NCBI GenBank assembly: GCA_002381565.1 | Contig: DFWZ01000017.1 | Span: forward strand, 14,910-76,086 | Direction of reading: 5' to 3' | Origin: Gallionella sp. UBA4121 | GTDB lineage: Bacteria > Pseudomonadota > Gammaproteobacteria > Burkholderiales > Gallionellaceae | DNA length: 61,177 nucleotides | Shown here: in pieces, positions 1 through 8,580 of the stretch | How the letters are laid out: the number at the start of each line of letters is the position of its first letter | How positions within the stretch are numbered: the first letter of the stretch is position 1 | Translations under genes and position numbers: made by a program | The notes under the pieces: model-generated | Database searches by the model: none | What the model was told of the DNA's origin: nothing | Seen by the model: the letters and a program-made list of their open reading frames with translations, nothing else

Positions 1-20
1 CCCACCCCCCCCCCCGCCAC
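1..20. other. Contig-edge cytosine run, probable sequencing artefact
   Basis: Positions 1-15 are all C except one A. On the minus strand this is a G run at the edge of mdcH. G runs at read ends are typical of two-colour Illumina chemistry when signal is lost. They would translate as glycines that do not look like a transacylase core. I treat these bases as unreliable. Confidence 0.55.
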
Positions 21-415
21 AACGCCATGCAGCCTCCGCTGATACCGGCGGCAGCTTTATCCATCAGGCGCGCGCGCTCACGCACCAGCCTGAAGGTCTC
101 TCTCGCATCCAGCGCGCCGGCGATAAAGCTGGCGATCAGCTCTCCCAGTGAGTAGCCGGCGATCAGACTGATCCTGGGCAATAGCGGGGATATACGTGTC
201 CAGCTCGCAATCTGGTAGCAGGCGATGGCAAACTGCGCATTTGCATTGAGAAAAATTTCTCTGTCATCGAGTGCACCCCACCACGTTGCAACATCCTGTC
301 CGAGGACTGAACTTGCCGCCTCGCGGATCTCACCGCATTCCGGTGCCGTGAGCAACTCGTCCAGCATGTCGCGGCGCTGACCTGATTGTCCGGAGCAAAG
401 TATGGCGATGCGCAT
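1..415 (-). CDS. mdcH: Malonate decarboxylase epsilon subunit (malonyl-transferase), 3'-truncated
   Basis: The reading frame starts at the ATG complementary to 413-415 (MRIAILCSGQSG) and runs off the left end of the window. The motif GYSLGE, a GxSxG nucleophile elbow, is typical of malonyl-CoA:ACP transacylases. MdcH loads malonyl onto the dephospho-CoA-type prosthetic group of MdcC, priming the decarboxylase cycle. It starts 5 nt after the mdcB stop, so it is the last gene of the operon. About 138 codons are present; the C-terminal half is missing. The last codons before the edge fall in a G run on this strand and may not be true sequence. Confidence 0.87.
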   Translation of the reverse strand, partial: MRIAILCSGQSGQRRDMLDELLTAPECGEIREAASSVLGQDVATWWGALDDREIFLNANAQFAIACYQIASWTRISPLLPRISLIAGYSLGELIASFIAGALDARETFRLVRERARLMDKAAAGISGGCMALWRGGGW

Positions 416-420
416 GTCTG

Positions 421-1272
421 TCAGGCCGCTTCGATCTGATGTGCCGCCCAGCTTGCGGCCATCAGGTCGGCGCTGCCGCCAGGGCTCAGATTGCGCGCAA
501 CGAACGCGCGATGCAGCGCGAACAGGCGGTGCTGCCAGCCAGATGCCTCCACCCCGCCGGCACGGTTGAAGGCTGCGGCGGATGATTGCACGAAATCGAG
601 TCCGCTTTGACCGTCCCGCCACAGCAAATTGGTGTCCGGCAGGTATTCCATCAAAACCAGCAGGCTGCCGATCTGTGCCGTTTCGCGATCGTGACCGGCA
701 GCAAGAAGGCGGCGCAGGGCAGGCAGGCCAACGTGATAAACCGTCGGAAAACCACTCGCGGCTTCCGCTCTCGCGCCGCCGGCCGCAAATTTATGAAATG
801 CACTGTTGCCGTGAGAGGAGGGCGATTGCCTGCGACCGGCGGCAATCCCGGCGCCCCATATCCTGGCGACGATGGTGCCGCAGTCGAGATTTGCCAGCGT
901 ACTATCCGAGCGGCGTCTGGCGGCGGCTGCCACCAGCAGACCGAGATTGAAGATGGCGCCCCTATGGGTGTTGACGCCGCCAGTGGCGCGCAGCATTTTT
1001 TGCTCTGCTGCTATGCCGATTGCCTTAAGTGCGGTGAATGGCTGCCCGTATGCGCCAGCCTGCGCGAGTGCAGCGAAGCTGCCTTGCAGCGCCTCTATGC
1101 TGGCGAGAAAAGTGCCGATATGCATGTCTGTATGGCTGCCGGAATCGACAGGTGTAACCAGGCCGGGCTTGGGCCAGGCCATGGCCTCAAACCGGAGCGC
1201 ATCCAGACAGAACCGCTCCAGTTCTGTATGAAAGGAGTGAGCGCAGGCGACGGATTCTGCAAGGGCTTCCAT
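421..1272 (-). CDS. mdcB: Triphosphoribosyl-dephospho-CoA synthase MdcB
   Basis: This 283-residue protein belongs to the CitG/MdcB family, which makes 2'-(5''-triphosphoribosyl)-3'-dephospho-CoA from ATP and dephospho-CoA, the precursor of the MdcC prosthetic group. Family marks are the basic motif WPKPGLV near residue 33 and GVNTHRG at 99-105. The start codon overlaps the mdcG stop by one base (TGATG), so translation is probably coupled. mdcH follows after 5 nt. The order mdcG-mdcB-mdcH is the canonical end of malonate decarboxylase operons. It acts in the cytoplasm. Confidence 0.93.
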   Translation of the reverse strand: MEALAESVACAHSFHTELERFCLDALRFEAMAWPKPGLVTPVDSGSHTDMHIGTFLASIEALQGSFAALAQAGAYGQPFTALKAIGIAAEQKMLRATGGVNTHRGAIFNLGLLVAAAARRRSDSTLANLDCGTIVARIWGAGIAAGRRQSPSSHGNSAFHKFAAGGARAEAASGFPTVYHVGLPALRRLLAAGHDRETAQIGSLLVLMEYLPDTNLLWRDGQSGLDFVQSSAAAFNRAGGVEASGWQHRLFALHRAFVARNLSPGGSADLMAASWAAHQIEAA

Positions 1273-1922
1273 CAGCGGCTGGTGAAGAGCTGACTGACGG
1301 GAATCAATCGGGTTTCGCGGTCAGACTTGGCGAGCACCTGATGTGGCGTGCCCGTGCGTATTGCCGCGGCCAGTTCACGCCAGGCGACCGCCCAGCCCGC
1401 AGGTATCAGTATCTCGCCATCGATGCGGGGCGTCTGCGAGGAAAAGGCCTCCAGTGAGGCAAGCAGGATGTGAAGCTGTGTGTTCTCGTTGCATTCGATC
1501 AGCAGGTCGAGATCGCTCGCCGCGTCGAGGTAATTTTCGGCGGTGGCAATCTGGGATGACAGTGAACCGTACACGCGCGCCACCGCACAGGTCTCTTCGC
1601 ACAGTCGCAGCAATTGGTGCATGCCTTCACGCCAGCCGGCAGGCGCATGAGCTATCGTATCCGCCAGCGGGAGAGGGCGTGTGGTGCGAATGATGGCCGT
1701 GCCAGGTACGCAAAGCGAGATGCGTGTGCGCATCGGCGGCAGCGTGAACCCCAGTGCCACCTGACTGGTGTCTTGCGATTCGGGTTGGCGGGTCACCACC
1801 AGAGGACGATTTTGTTTCACCCAGTTGCGTGCAAAAACAGCGTGTTCGGCAGAGGCAACAAATGCGCCCGCATCAAGCCTTGAGTCGAGCCAGACCAGAT
1901 CGTGACGACGCAGCGTGCTCAC
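1272..1922 (-). CDS. mdcG: Malonate decarboxylase holo-ACP synthase (phosphoribosyl-dephospho-CoA transferase) MdcG
   Basis: This 216-residue protein transfers the triphosphoribosyl-dephospho-CoA made by MdcB to a serine of apo-MdcC. It has the nucleotidyltransferase signature of the family: G119-S120 followed by D137-x-D139, within RVYGSLSS and SDLDLLIE. The N-terminal RRHDLVWL is also typical of MdcG. The gene overlaps mdcE by 4 nt upstream and mdcB by 1 nt downstream, so the whole block is translationally coupled. Confidence 0.92.
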   Translation of the reverse strand: MSTLRRHDLVWLDSRLDAGAFVASAEHAVFARNWVKQNRPLVVTRQPESQDTSQVALGFTLPPMRTRISLCVPGTAIIRTTRPLPLADTIAHAPAGWREGMHQLLRLCEETCAVARVYGSLSSQIATAENYLDAASDLDLLIECNENTQLHILLASLEAFSSQTPRIDGEILIPAGWAVAWRELAAAIRTGTPHQVLAKSDRETRLIPVSQLFTSR

Positions 1923-2635
1923 GAGTTTGTTACGAGATCGGCGATCGGTGCGGCGAGTTCCCGCCCGCCGCGCTCCAGCCCGGTTGCGGCACGATCATCC
2001 GTGTCCGATGCGCCAATTAGCGCGGCGGCGAGGCGCTCGGGCCAATTGTCGTTTGCCGACCAGATTTCGTGTATGCCGCCCATGCGCCAGTAATTCTCGG
2101 CACCGGGCGCAAATACCGGTGATTCCCCGGCGAGTGCTTCCAGCCGTTCGAGGCTGATTTTGGTGACGCGCGACATCGCGCGCAGATCCATCACGCGCAC
2201 CTGTGCATCGGGCAGTGCGCAGATTCGATCGGCCAGCATGCCATAGGCCAGAAAGCCGCCGCTGACGGCCTCGCCATTGATCAGGGTCAGCAGACGATGC
2301 CCGTGCCGGCGAGCCAGATCGACGCAGCGCGCAATGTGAGCGAAATAGCCGTTCAGGCCGAGCAGTTCATCGTGCCGTGACAGCGCCTGTCCCTGAGTGT
2401 CGGCGATAAAGATGATGGGGCGCGGCGGATTGCCGATATCGGCGCGTACAGCTTCGAGAATCGCGTCGGCAATTCGAAGTGCAAGCGAGACGTCGATTGC
2501 CGCGTGTTCGATGGTGCCGATCACGACCACATCCTGATCGCCGATCCTGGCTGTGCCTTGCAGGAACAGTCCTTCATTTGCCAGGCTATGTCCATTCGTG
2601 CCGAACAGCCGGTCGAAAACCGCTAGTTTGTTCAT
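1919..2635 (-). CDS. mdcE: Malonate decarboxylase gamma subunit MdcE
   Basis: This 238-residue protein has the crotonase-like carboxyltransferase fold of MdcE. The stretch INGEAVSGGFLAYGM resembles the oxyanion-hole region of carboxyltransferase subunits. MdcE works with MdcD as the decarboxylase that converts malonyl-S-ACP to acetyl-S-ACP and CO2. The length matches the family. Its start overlaps the mdcD stop by 4 nt (ATGA) and its end overlaps mdcG by 4 nt. MdcD and MdcE are separate here, as in Klebsiella-type and Pseudomonas-type operons. Confidence 0.92.
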   Translation of the reverse strand: MNKLAVFDRLFGTNGHSLANEGLFLQGTARIGDQDVVVIGTIEHAAIDVSLALRIADAILEAVRADIGNPPRPIIFIADTQGQALSRHDELLGLNGYFAHIARCVDLARRHGHRLLTLINGEAVSGGFLAYGMLADRICALPDAQVRVMDLRAMSRVTKISLERLEALAGESPVFAPGAENYWRMGGIHEIWSANDNWPERLAAALIGASDTDDRAATGLERGGRELAAPIADLVTNS

Positions 2636-3528
2636 GCTGCCTCCCCAAGCTGGAGGTTGAATTCATCGACGGTCAATTCGGAAACACGGGATGCATCGGC
2701 AAAGCCCGTCTGCCAGATTTCACGTCCGTCGCGCGCGTTGGCGAAACGATCGCTGCGTGCGGCCAGCCGCGCCTGAGCATCGAGCAGGTCATCGAGGCTG
2801 GTCGGCGCGAGAGGCTGCGTCTGGTAGCGTTCGATTAACTCGGCAGTGGTGGTGCGAAATGCGGGAATGAGGTCGTCCACCAGTCGCGTCGCCTCGCCCA
2901 GCGCGCGTCGCAGCTTGCCGCCGGTAATCCGCCACACGAGCGCACGGTCGCGGGAGTCGAATTCTTCCACGCCTTTTACCGTTTCGATCACCTCAGGGCC
3001 GGACAGACTGAGACGCCCCTGCTCCGACATGACGACTTCCGCGCACAGACGGGTGACAATACCCATGCCGCCGAATGCACCGCAGGAACCGCCGACCAGG
3101 GCGAACACCGGGATGCCCGCCGCCTGCACCCTGAGCACGGCGCGCATGATTTCGGAGATGGCGATAAGACCTGCGTTGGCTTCGTGCAGCCGCACGCCGC
3201 CCGAGTCCACCAGCAGCAGCACCGCCGCAGGCATCTCGGTCAGGGCCTTGTCGAGCAGACCGCGAATTTTCGCGCCGTGCACTTCACCGACAGCGCCGCC
3301 GTTGAAGCGTCCTTCCTGCGCTGCAATCAGTACAGCATGTCCGGCCAGCTTCGCACGTCCGACGATGACGCCGTCGTCGAAGGCCAGCGGCGCATCCAGG
3401 CGGGCCAGGTGCGGACTGGTTTGTCTCATCTGTGGGGGGCAAAACTCGCTGAAGGAATCCGCATCGACCATGCCGGAGAGGCGCATGCGCGCCGCAGCCT
3501 CGAAATAACTGATGCGCCGGGCACTCAT
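2632..3528 (-). CDS. mdcD: Malonate decarboxylase beta subunit MdcD
   Basis: This 298-residue protein matches the MdcD family, related to the acetyl-CoA carboxylase carboxyltransferase beta domain. Recognisable stretches are LLLVDSGGVRLHEAN near residue 100 and GGSCGAFGGMGIVT near 145, where backbone amides would stabilise the thioester enolate. It pairs with MdcE to decarboxylate malonyl-S-ACP without biotin. The start ATG overlaps the mdcC end by 4 nt. The start SARRISYFEAAARMR is like other MdcD N-termini. Confidence 0.94.
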   Translation of the reverse strand: MSARRISYFEAAARMRLSGMVDADSFSEFCPPQMRQTSPHLARLDAPLAFDDGVIVGRAKLAGHAVLIAAQEGRFNGGAVGEVHGAKIRGLLDKALTEMPAAVLLLVDSGGVRLHEANAGLIAISEIMRAVLRVQAAGIPVFALVGGSCGAFGGMGIVTRLCAEVVMSEQGRLSLSGPEVIETVKGVEEFDSRDRALVWRITGGKLRRALGEATRLVDDLIPAFRTTTAELIERYQTQPLAPTSLDDLLDAQARLAARSDRFANARDGREIWQTGFADASRVSELTVDEFNLQLGEAA

Positions 3529-3842
3529 GGCGCGTCACCGTTACAGGATTCGAAGGCCTGGTCGAGGCGCAGGCTGACCACTGCGGGGGTGGCACCCGCG
3601 TCGTTGATTGACAGTTTCAGTCCGCCTGCGGCATGGCGTACGGTGAAATCCTTCAGCACGGCCTCCCAGATATCGCGAAAACCGTGCGCTGAGGTGTTGA
3701 CCACGATCTCGCAGGCATCATGGGGTGCGGTGGGCTCGACCAGCACTTCAAGATTGCCCGATGAAACCACGCCGCAGATCGTCGCGTGTGTGATGTCCTC
3801 TGGCCGTGCCTGTGACGTCAGGGTGAGGGTGAATTGTTCCAT
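3525..3842 (-). CDS. mdcC: Malonate decarboxylase acyl carrier protein (delta subunit) MdcC
   Basis: This 105-residue carrier protein bears the phosphoribosyl-dephospho-CoA arm. The attachment serine is most likely Ser28, in VVSSGNLEVL, matching the family motif. The frame is open further upstream, but the family starts at the ATG complementary to 3840-3842 (MEQFTLTL), 10 nt after the mdcA stop. The acyl arm shuttles between MdcA (acetyl/malonyl exchange), MdcD-MdcE (decarboxylation) and MdcH (priming). It overlaps mdcD by 4 nt. Confidence 0.92.
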   Translation of the reverse strand: MEQFTLTLTSQARPEDITHATICGVVSSGNLEVLVEPTAPHDACEIVVNTSAHGFRDIWEAVLKDFTVRHAAGGLKLSINDAGATPAVVSLRLDQAFESCNGDAP

Positions 3843-3852
3843 GTTTGTCCCG

Positions 3853-5511
3853 TTACCAGTTACGGAATTGCGCAGGGGGTTCATACAGACCGCCTGAAAT
3901 ATGCACCAGATCCTTGACACTGCGCGCTGCCAAGAGATCGCGCGTCGCGTCAGACTTCCTGATCCCCAGGTCTTCCGGGCGGCGGATAATGCCCCGGTCG
4001 CGCAGGTTTTCCACCATCCGCACATCTCTTGCCATCCCGACAGGGGTGTAGCCTGACACACCACGAATCGCCTGTTCGCGCTCTTCCGGCGTTCTGCACA
4101 ATAGCAGATTGGCGATGCCTTCCTCGGTGATGATGTGGGTCATGTCTTCGCCGTAGATCATGACCGGCGGCAGCTCCATGTTTGCGGTCGCCGCCAGATC
4201 CCATGCGTCGAGGCGCTCGACGAAGGTGGGCTGCATATGCTCGCGGAAAGTTTCAACGATCTGCACGACCAGTTTCTGTCCGCGCGGCATCGCAATGTCG
4301 CCGCGTCCTTCGCGTCCGGCGCGCAGCCAGGCAGCAGAGGCATGGCGACGCCCGCGCGCATCAGCGCCCATGTTGGGTGCGCCACCGAAGCCGGCGATGC
4401 GATCAAGGGTCGCGGTCGAGCTGTTACCCTGCAGGTCAATTTGCAGGGTCGAGCCGATGAACAGGTCGCAGGCGTAATGGCCGGCTGCCTGACAGAAGGC
4501 GCGGTTGGAGCGCATCGAACCATCAGCGCCGATGAAGAAAATATCCGGGCGCGCCGCCGTATAGCGCTCCATGCCGACTTCGGAACCGAAGCAATGTACC
4601 GATTCGACGAAGCCGGCCTCGATAGCCGGGATCAATGTCGGATGAGGATTCAGCGCCCAGTGGGTGCAGATTTTACCTTTCAGACCGAGATCGGCGGCAT
4701 AGGTGGGCAGCAGCAACTCGATCGCGGCCGTGTCGAAACCGATGCCGTGGTTCAGCCGGGTGATGCCGTATTCGGCATACAACCCCTTGATCGCGATCAT
4801 CCCCATCAGTACCTGGATTTCGGTAATCAGGGCAGGATCGCGCGTGAACAGCGGTTCGATGTAATGGGGAGTCGGGGCCTCTACGACAAAGTTCACCCAG
4901 TCAGCGGGGATGTCTACGCGCGGTAACTTGTCGACGATTTCATTGACCTGGGCGATGACAATCCCGCCCTTGAAGGCCGTTGCCTCGACGATAGCCGGCG
5001 TGTCCTCGGTGTTCGGGCCGGTGTAGAGATTGCCTTCGCGATCGGCTGCCTGGGCTGCGATGAGGGCGACGCGTGGCGTCAGATCGACGAAATAGCGGGC
5101 GAACAGTTCGAGGTAGGTGTGGATCGCACCGATGGTGATTTTCCGGGCCTCCACCAGGCGCGCGAGTCGTCCTGCCTGTGGGCCGGAAAAGGAAAAATCG
5201 ATGCGGCTCACCTGGCCGCGCTCGATCAGGTCGATGTGTTCGGGCAGGGCCAGCACTGACTGCACCAGATGCAGATTGAAGAGGCGCGCAGGGTCGGTTT
5301 TGACCAGGCTGCGGGCGAGAAAATCGGCCTGTTTCTGGTTGTTTCCTTCGATGCAGACACGGTCGCCAGGCTCGATGACAGCTTCGAGCAGCTGTACGAT
5401 TTGTTCACGAGGCACCATGCGTTTGCAAGCCAGACTTTCGGCTCTTGCAAGACGCACGGCACGGCTCCTGGCCAGATTGTCCCAGTGTCCGCTACCGGTA
5501 GGATCGCTCAT
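3853..5511 (-). CDS. mdcA: Malonate decarboxylase alpha subunit (acetyl-S-ACP:malonate ACP transferase) MdcA
   Basis: This roughly 552-residue protein swaps the acetyl group on MdcC for malonate, releasing acetate. The sequence is related to CoA-transferase-type subunits and has the normal MdcA length. A longer reading frame could begin at a TTG at 5550, but the first ATG (complement of 5509-5511) has AGGA about 8 nt upstream and fits the family start MSDPTGSGHWDN. The Shine-Dalgarno lies in the end of dctM (stop at 5537), so the decarboxylase follows the transporter in the same transcript. Confidence 0.93.
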   Translation of the reverse strand: MSDPTGSGHWDNLARSRAVRLARAESLACKRMVPREQIVQLLEAVIEPGDRVCIEGNNQKQADFLARSLVKTDPARLFNLHLVQSVLALPEHIDLIERGQVSRIDFSFSGPQAGRLARLVEARKITIGAIHTYLELFARYFVDLTPRVALIAAQAADREGNLYTGPNTEDTPAIVEATAFKGGIVIAQVNEIVDKLPRVDIPADWVNFVVEAPTPHYIEPLFTRDPALITEIQVLMGMIAIKGLYAEYGITRLNHGIGFDTAAIELLLPTYAADLGLKGKICTHWALNPHPTLIPAIEAGFVESVHCFGSEVGMERYTAARPDIFFIGADGSMRSNRAFCQAAGHYACDLFIGSTLQIDLQGNSSTATLDRIAGFGGAPNMGADARGRRHASAAWLRAGREGRGDIAMPRGQKLVVQIVETFREHMQPTFVERLDAWDLAATANMELPPVMIYGEDMTHIITEEGIANLLLCRTPEEREQAIRGVSGYTPVGMARDVRMVENLRDRGIIRRPEDLGIRKSDATRDLLAARSVKDLVHISGGLYEPPAQFRNW

Positions 5512-5536
5512 AGTATGTCCTGGCTGGATGACGGAA

Positions 5537-6886
5537 TCATTTGGCGCCAAACACTGCGTCTGGCAGCAGGGTGGCGATGCCGGGGAAGAGGCAGATCAGC
5601 AGCACAGCCAGCACCATCAGGCCGACAAAAGGGATCACCCCCCAGATGATGTCCTTGAGCGGAATATCGGGCGCGATGTTTTTGATGATGAAGATGTTGA
5701 GGCCGACAGGCGGATGGATCAGCCCCATCTCCATGACGATAGTCATGACCACGCCGAACCAGATCAGATCGAAGCCGGCAGCCCTGAGCGGCGGCAGGAT
5801 GATGGGTGCAGTCATCAGTATGATAGACACCGGAGGCAGAAAGAAACCGAGCATGATGACCAGCATCAGGATCACGCCCAGCAGCACCCATTTCGACAGG
5901 CTCAGCGCGACGATGGCTTCCGCCGCCGACTGGCTGATATGCAGGTAGCTCATCACGTATGAGTAAAGCAGCGACATGCCGATGATGAACATCAGCATGG
6001 TCGACTCCTTTAGGGCGCTGGTCAGGATGGGGGACAGCTGAGACGGGCGCCATACCTTATAGATGACCGCGATCAGCAGCAGCGCCAGCAGTCCTCCCAG
6101 TCCGGCGGTTTCGGAGGGCGTGGCATAACCGCCATAAAGCGCGACCATCACACCGATCAAGAGGGTGACGAAGGGGATCACGCGCGGCAACAGCCGGGTC
6201 TTGTCGTACAGCGAGAGCTCCATCGCATCCAGGTAGGCTGATTTTGCACCGCCCTGGTTCCAGGTGTCGAGAGCCCCCTGGTATTCCTTCTTGTAGCGAA
6301 ATGCGGCGTAGAGCGAGAACAGTGATACCAGCAGAATGCCCGGACCTATGCCGGCAAGGAACAGGCGGCCCAGCGATTGTTCGGCGGCGACGGCGAACAG
6401 GATCATCACGATGGAGGGTGGCAGCAGGATGCCGAGCGTGCCGCCCGCTGCGATGATGCCTGCGGCAAAGCGCGGCGAATAACCGCGGGAGCGCATCTCG
6501 GGGATGCCGGCGCTGCCGATCGCAGAACAAGTGGCAGGGCTGGAGCCCGACATCGCCGCAAATATCGCGCTGGCCAGAATGTTGGCAATGCCCAGACCTC
6601 CCGGGATTTTATGCATCCAGGCGTGAATCGCAAGGTACAGGTCGGCGCCCGCGCGCGACTTTCCGATGGCTGCGCCCTTGAGAATGAAGAGGGGGATAGA
6701 CAGCAGCGTGATGTTGGCCATTTCCTCGTATACGTTCAGCGTGACCGTATCGAGTGAAGCACCCGGCATGAAGAAGAACATGAAGATGACGGCGATGCCG
6801 CCCAGGGCAAACGCAATCGGCATGCCGGAGAACATCAGAAGCAGCGTTCCGATGCCATAGAGTACCCCAATAATACCGACGCTCAC
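5537..6886 (-). CDS. dctM: TRAP transporter large permease (DctM family), probably for malonate
   Basis: This 449-residue integral membrane protein has about 12 hydrophobic segments, as in the DctM subunit that carries sodium-driven uptake in TRAP systems. The start is the GTG complementary to 6884-6886: AAGGAG sits 7 nt upstream, it overlaps the dctQ stop as GTGA, and the hydrophobic N-terminus GIIGVLYGIGTLLLMFSG follows at once. The upstream part of the open frame is hydrophilic and overlaps dctQ. Lying between dctQ and mdcA, it most likely imports malonate or a similar short dicarboxylate; the substrate is inferred from context. Confidence 0.92.
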   Translation of the reverse strand: MSVGIIGVLYGIGTLLLMFSGMPIAFALGGIAVIFMFFFMPGASLDTVTLNVYEEMANITLLSIPLFILKGAAIGKSRAGADLYLAIHAWMHKIPGGLGIANILASAIFAAMSGSSPATCSAIGSAGIPEMRSRGYSPRFAAGIIAAGGTLGILLPPSIVMILFAVAAEQSLGRLFLAGIGPGILLVSLFSLYAAFRYKKEYQGALDTWNQGGAKSAYLDAMELSLYDKTRLLPRVIPFVTLLIGVMVALYGGYATPSETAGLGGLLALLLIAVIYKVWRPSQLSPILTSALKESTMLMFIIGMSLLYSYVMSYLHISQSAAEAIVALSLSKWVLLGVILMLVIMLGFFLPPVSIILMTAPIILPPLRAAGFDLIWFGVVMTIVMEMGLIHPPVGLNIFIIKNIAPDIPLKDIIWGVIPFVGLMVLAVLLICLFPGIATLLPDAVFGAK

Positions 6887-7440
6887 TTGACAGCTCCTTT
6901 GGTGGTCAGACTGACCATGATTTGCAGCAGAATTTGTACTGAAAGTAAGATCATTCCTGTCGTCATGAGGCCATAGGGAATCCACAGCGGCGGCGCCCAG
7001 GATGACGATGTAGTCTGACCCTCGACGAAGGCTTCGTGGAGCATGCTCCAGGATTTCCAGGAAAAGAATGTGCAGAAGGCGAGCGAGGCTGCATCGCAGA
7101 ATAACAGGCGGATTCGATTGGCCTTGGGCGAGAAAAATCCCGCCAGGGCTTCAATGCCGATATGCCCGCGCTGTGACTGCACGTATGCGCCGCACATGAA
7201 GACGGCGCCAACCAGCAGGAAGACCGACATTTCATCCTGCCAGTCGGTCGGCACCTTGAGGAAGTAGCGCAGAAAAACGCTGCCCGTGAGAATGCCGCAG
7301 GCAGCGAGCAGCGCTATCATCGATAGCAGCAATACACCACTGTTCAAACTCGTCTGAAATTTGACTACTTTCCCCAGGACTCCGCCGATTTGTGGTGTCG
7401 GCGGTGCCTTCTGGCCTTCGAGTTCGAAGCCGTGACTCAC
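6883..7440 (-). CDS. dctQ: TRAP transporter small permease (DctQ family)
   Basis: This 185-residue protein has four predicted membrane helices, as in DctQ subunits that couple the periplasmic binding protein to the large permease. The segments RYFLKVPTDWQDEMSVFLLVGAVF and RGHIGIEAL follow the family pattern of a W-x-x-E between helices one and two. It is translationally coupled on both sides: ATGA overlap with dctP upstream and GTGA overlap with dctM downstream. Confidence 0.9.
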   Translation of the reverse strand: MSHGFELEGQKAPPTPQIGGVLGKVVKFQTSLNSGVLLLSMIALLAACGILTGSVFLRYFLKVPTDWQDEMSVFLLVGAVFMCGAYVQSQRGHIGIEALAGFFSPKANRIRLLFCDAASLAFCTFFSWKSWSMLHEAFVEGQTTSSSWAPPLWIPYGLMTTGMILLSVQILLQIMVSLTTKGAVK

Positions 7441-8462
7441 AGGGTTTTCTCTGCCAGTTTGAGGATGTGTGCGCAGCTTTCATTTTTCGCCGCAAAGTCT
7501 TTCCAGGCTGTTTCGCGGGCGATGGCCTGCCATTTTTTGACAGATGCATCCGACATGTCATAGGCTTTTCCGCCGGCCTTCTGGTAAACAGCCGCCACTG
7601 CCTGGTCGTCCGCCTTGGCCTGTTCCAGTGCAAATTTCTCCATCTCGGCGCCGACCGACATGATTACATCCTGCTGGGTCTTGGGGAGCTGGTCGAAAAC
7701 CGACTTTGAAATCATCAGCGGCTCGAGCATGAACCAGTATGTCTTGCCACGGCCTGTGGTCAGTTGTTTTGCGACTTCTTCGAGACGGAAGGAGATCAGG
7801 CTGGTGGATGAGGTCATCGCTGCATCCAGGGCGCCTGTCTGCATCGCGGCGTAAATCTCATTGGACGGCAGTGTCAGCACCGCAGCGCCGGCGGCCTTCA
7901 GTACCATGTCCACTTCACGGCTGCCGCCACGAACCTTCATTCCGCGGGCGTCATCAGGATCGATAATCGGCTTGCCGCGACTGGCGACGCCACCTGCCTG
8001 CCATATCCAGCTTACGATGATCACACCCTTGTCGGCGAGCACTTTGGACAGCGCGCGACCCACTTCGGCATTCTTCCAGGTGGCTGCCTGCTCGTAGGAT
8101 GTGACAATGCCTGGCATCAGACCGATATTGGTTTCAGGGACTTCGCCGCCGGCGTAGGACAGCGGCACCAGCGACATGTCCAGCGCGCCTTTTCGCATGG
8201 CGCTGAACTGGGCGTTGGTTTTCATCAGGGAGGAGCCGGCATAGACGGTGCCTTTGAGTGCGCCGCCGGTGCGCTTCTCGATTTCTGTGGCGAAGCGGCG
8301 GCACAGCCGGTCGCGGAAATCACCTTCATTGATCGTGCCGCCGGGAAATTGATGGGAGATTTTCAGTGTTACCGGCTCCGCCGCAAAGGCAGGACTGCCA
8401 AACAGCGCAATGGTTGTTGCGGTGGCTAAACCGAGCAAGATACGGCGACGAGTGATGTTCAT
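7437..8462 (-). CDS. dctP: TRAP transporter substrate-binding protein (DctP family)
   Basis: This 341-residue periplasmic receptor has an N-terminal signal (MNITRRRILLGLATATT) ending near AFA-AEP; the RRR could make it a Tat substrate. The mature part matches the DctP family: KVRGGSREVDMV with the carboxylate-binding arginine, and EIYAAMQTGALDAA. It is the first gene of the operon, with GGGAGA 6 nt before the ATG. The region upstream is shared with the divergent GntR gene at 8658. Malonate is the likely ligand because the operon continues into mdcA; this is inference. Confidence 0.92.
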   Translation of the reverse strand: MNITRRRILLGLATATTIALFGSPAFAAEPVTLKISHQFPGGTINEGDFRDRLCRRFATEIEKRTGGALKGTVYAGSSLMKTNAQFSAMRKGALDMSLVPLSYAGGEVPETNIGLMPGIVTSYEQAATWKNAEVGRALSKVLADKGVIIVSWIWQAGGVASRGKPIIDPDDARGMKVRGGSREVDMVLKAAGAAVLTLPSNEIYAAMQTGALDAAMTSSTSLISFRLEEVAKQLTTGRGKTYWFMLEPLMISKSVFDQLPKTQQDVIMSVGAEMEKFALEQAKADDQAVAAVYQKAGGKAYDMSDASVKKWQAIARETAWKDFAAKNESCAHILKLAEKTL

Positions 8463-8547
8463 TCTGTAATCTCCCTGTTATGTAGGCGAAAAGTCCTGGC
8501 GGTTGAGTGATGCTGTTGTGCAATAATTCAAACTCGAAAACGGATAA

Positions 8548-8580
8548 ATTGCATACAATAAAATATGCAATGTATGCAAT
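8548..8580. promoter_or_regulatory. Paired palindromic operators of MdcY type
   Basis: ATTGCATACAAT (8548-8559) and AATGTATGCAAT (8569-8580) are near-exact inverted copies whose centres are 21 bp apart, two helical turns. Each is almost a palindrome itself. From memory, the Acinetobacter MdcY repressor binds the perfect palindrome ATTGTATACAAT; the first site matches it at 11 of 12 positions. The sites lie between dctP and the GntR gene, so the regulator probably controls the mdc operon and perhaps itself from here. Confidence 0.7.
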
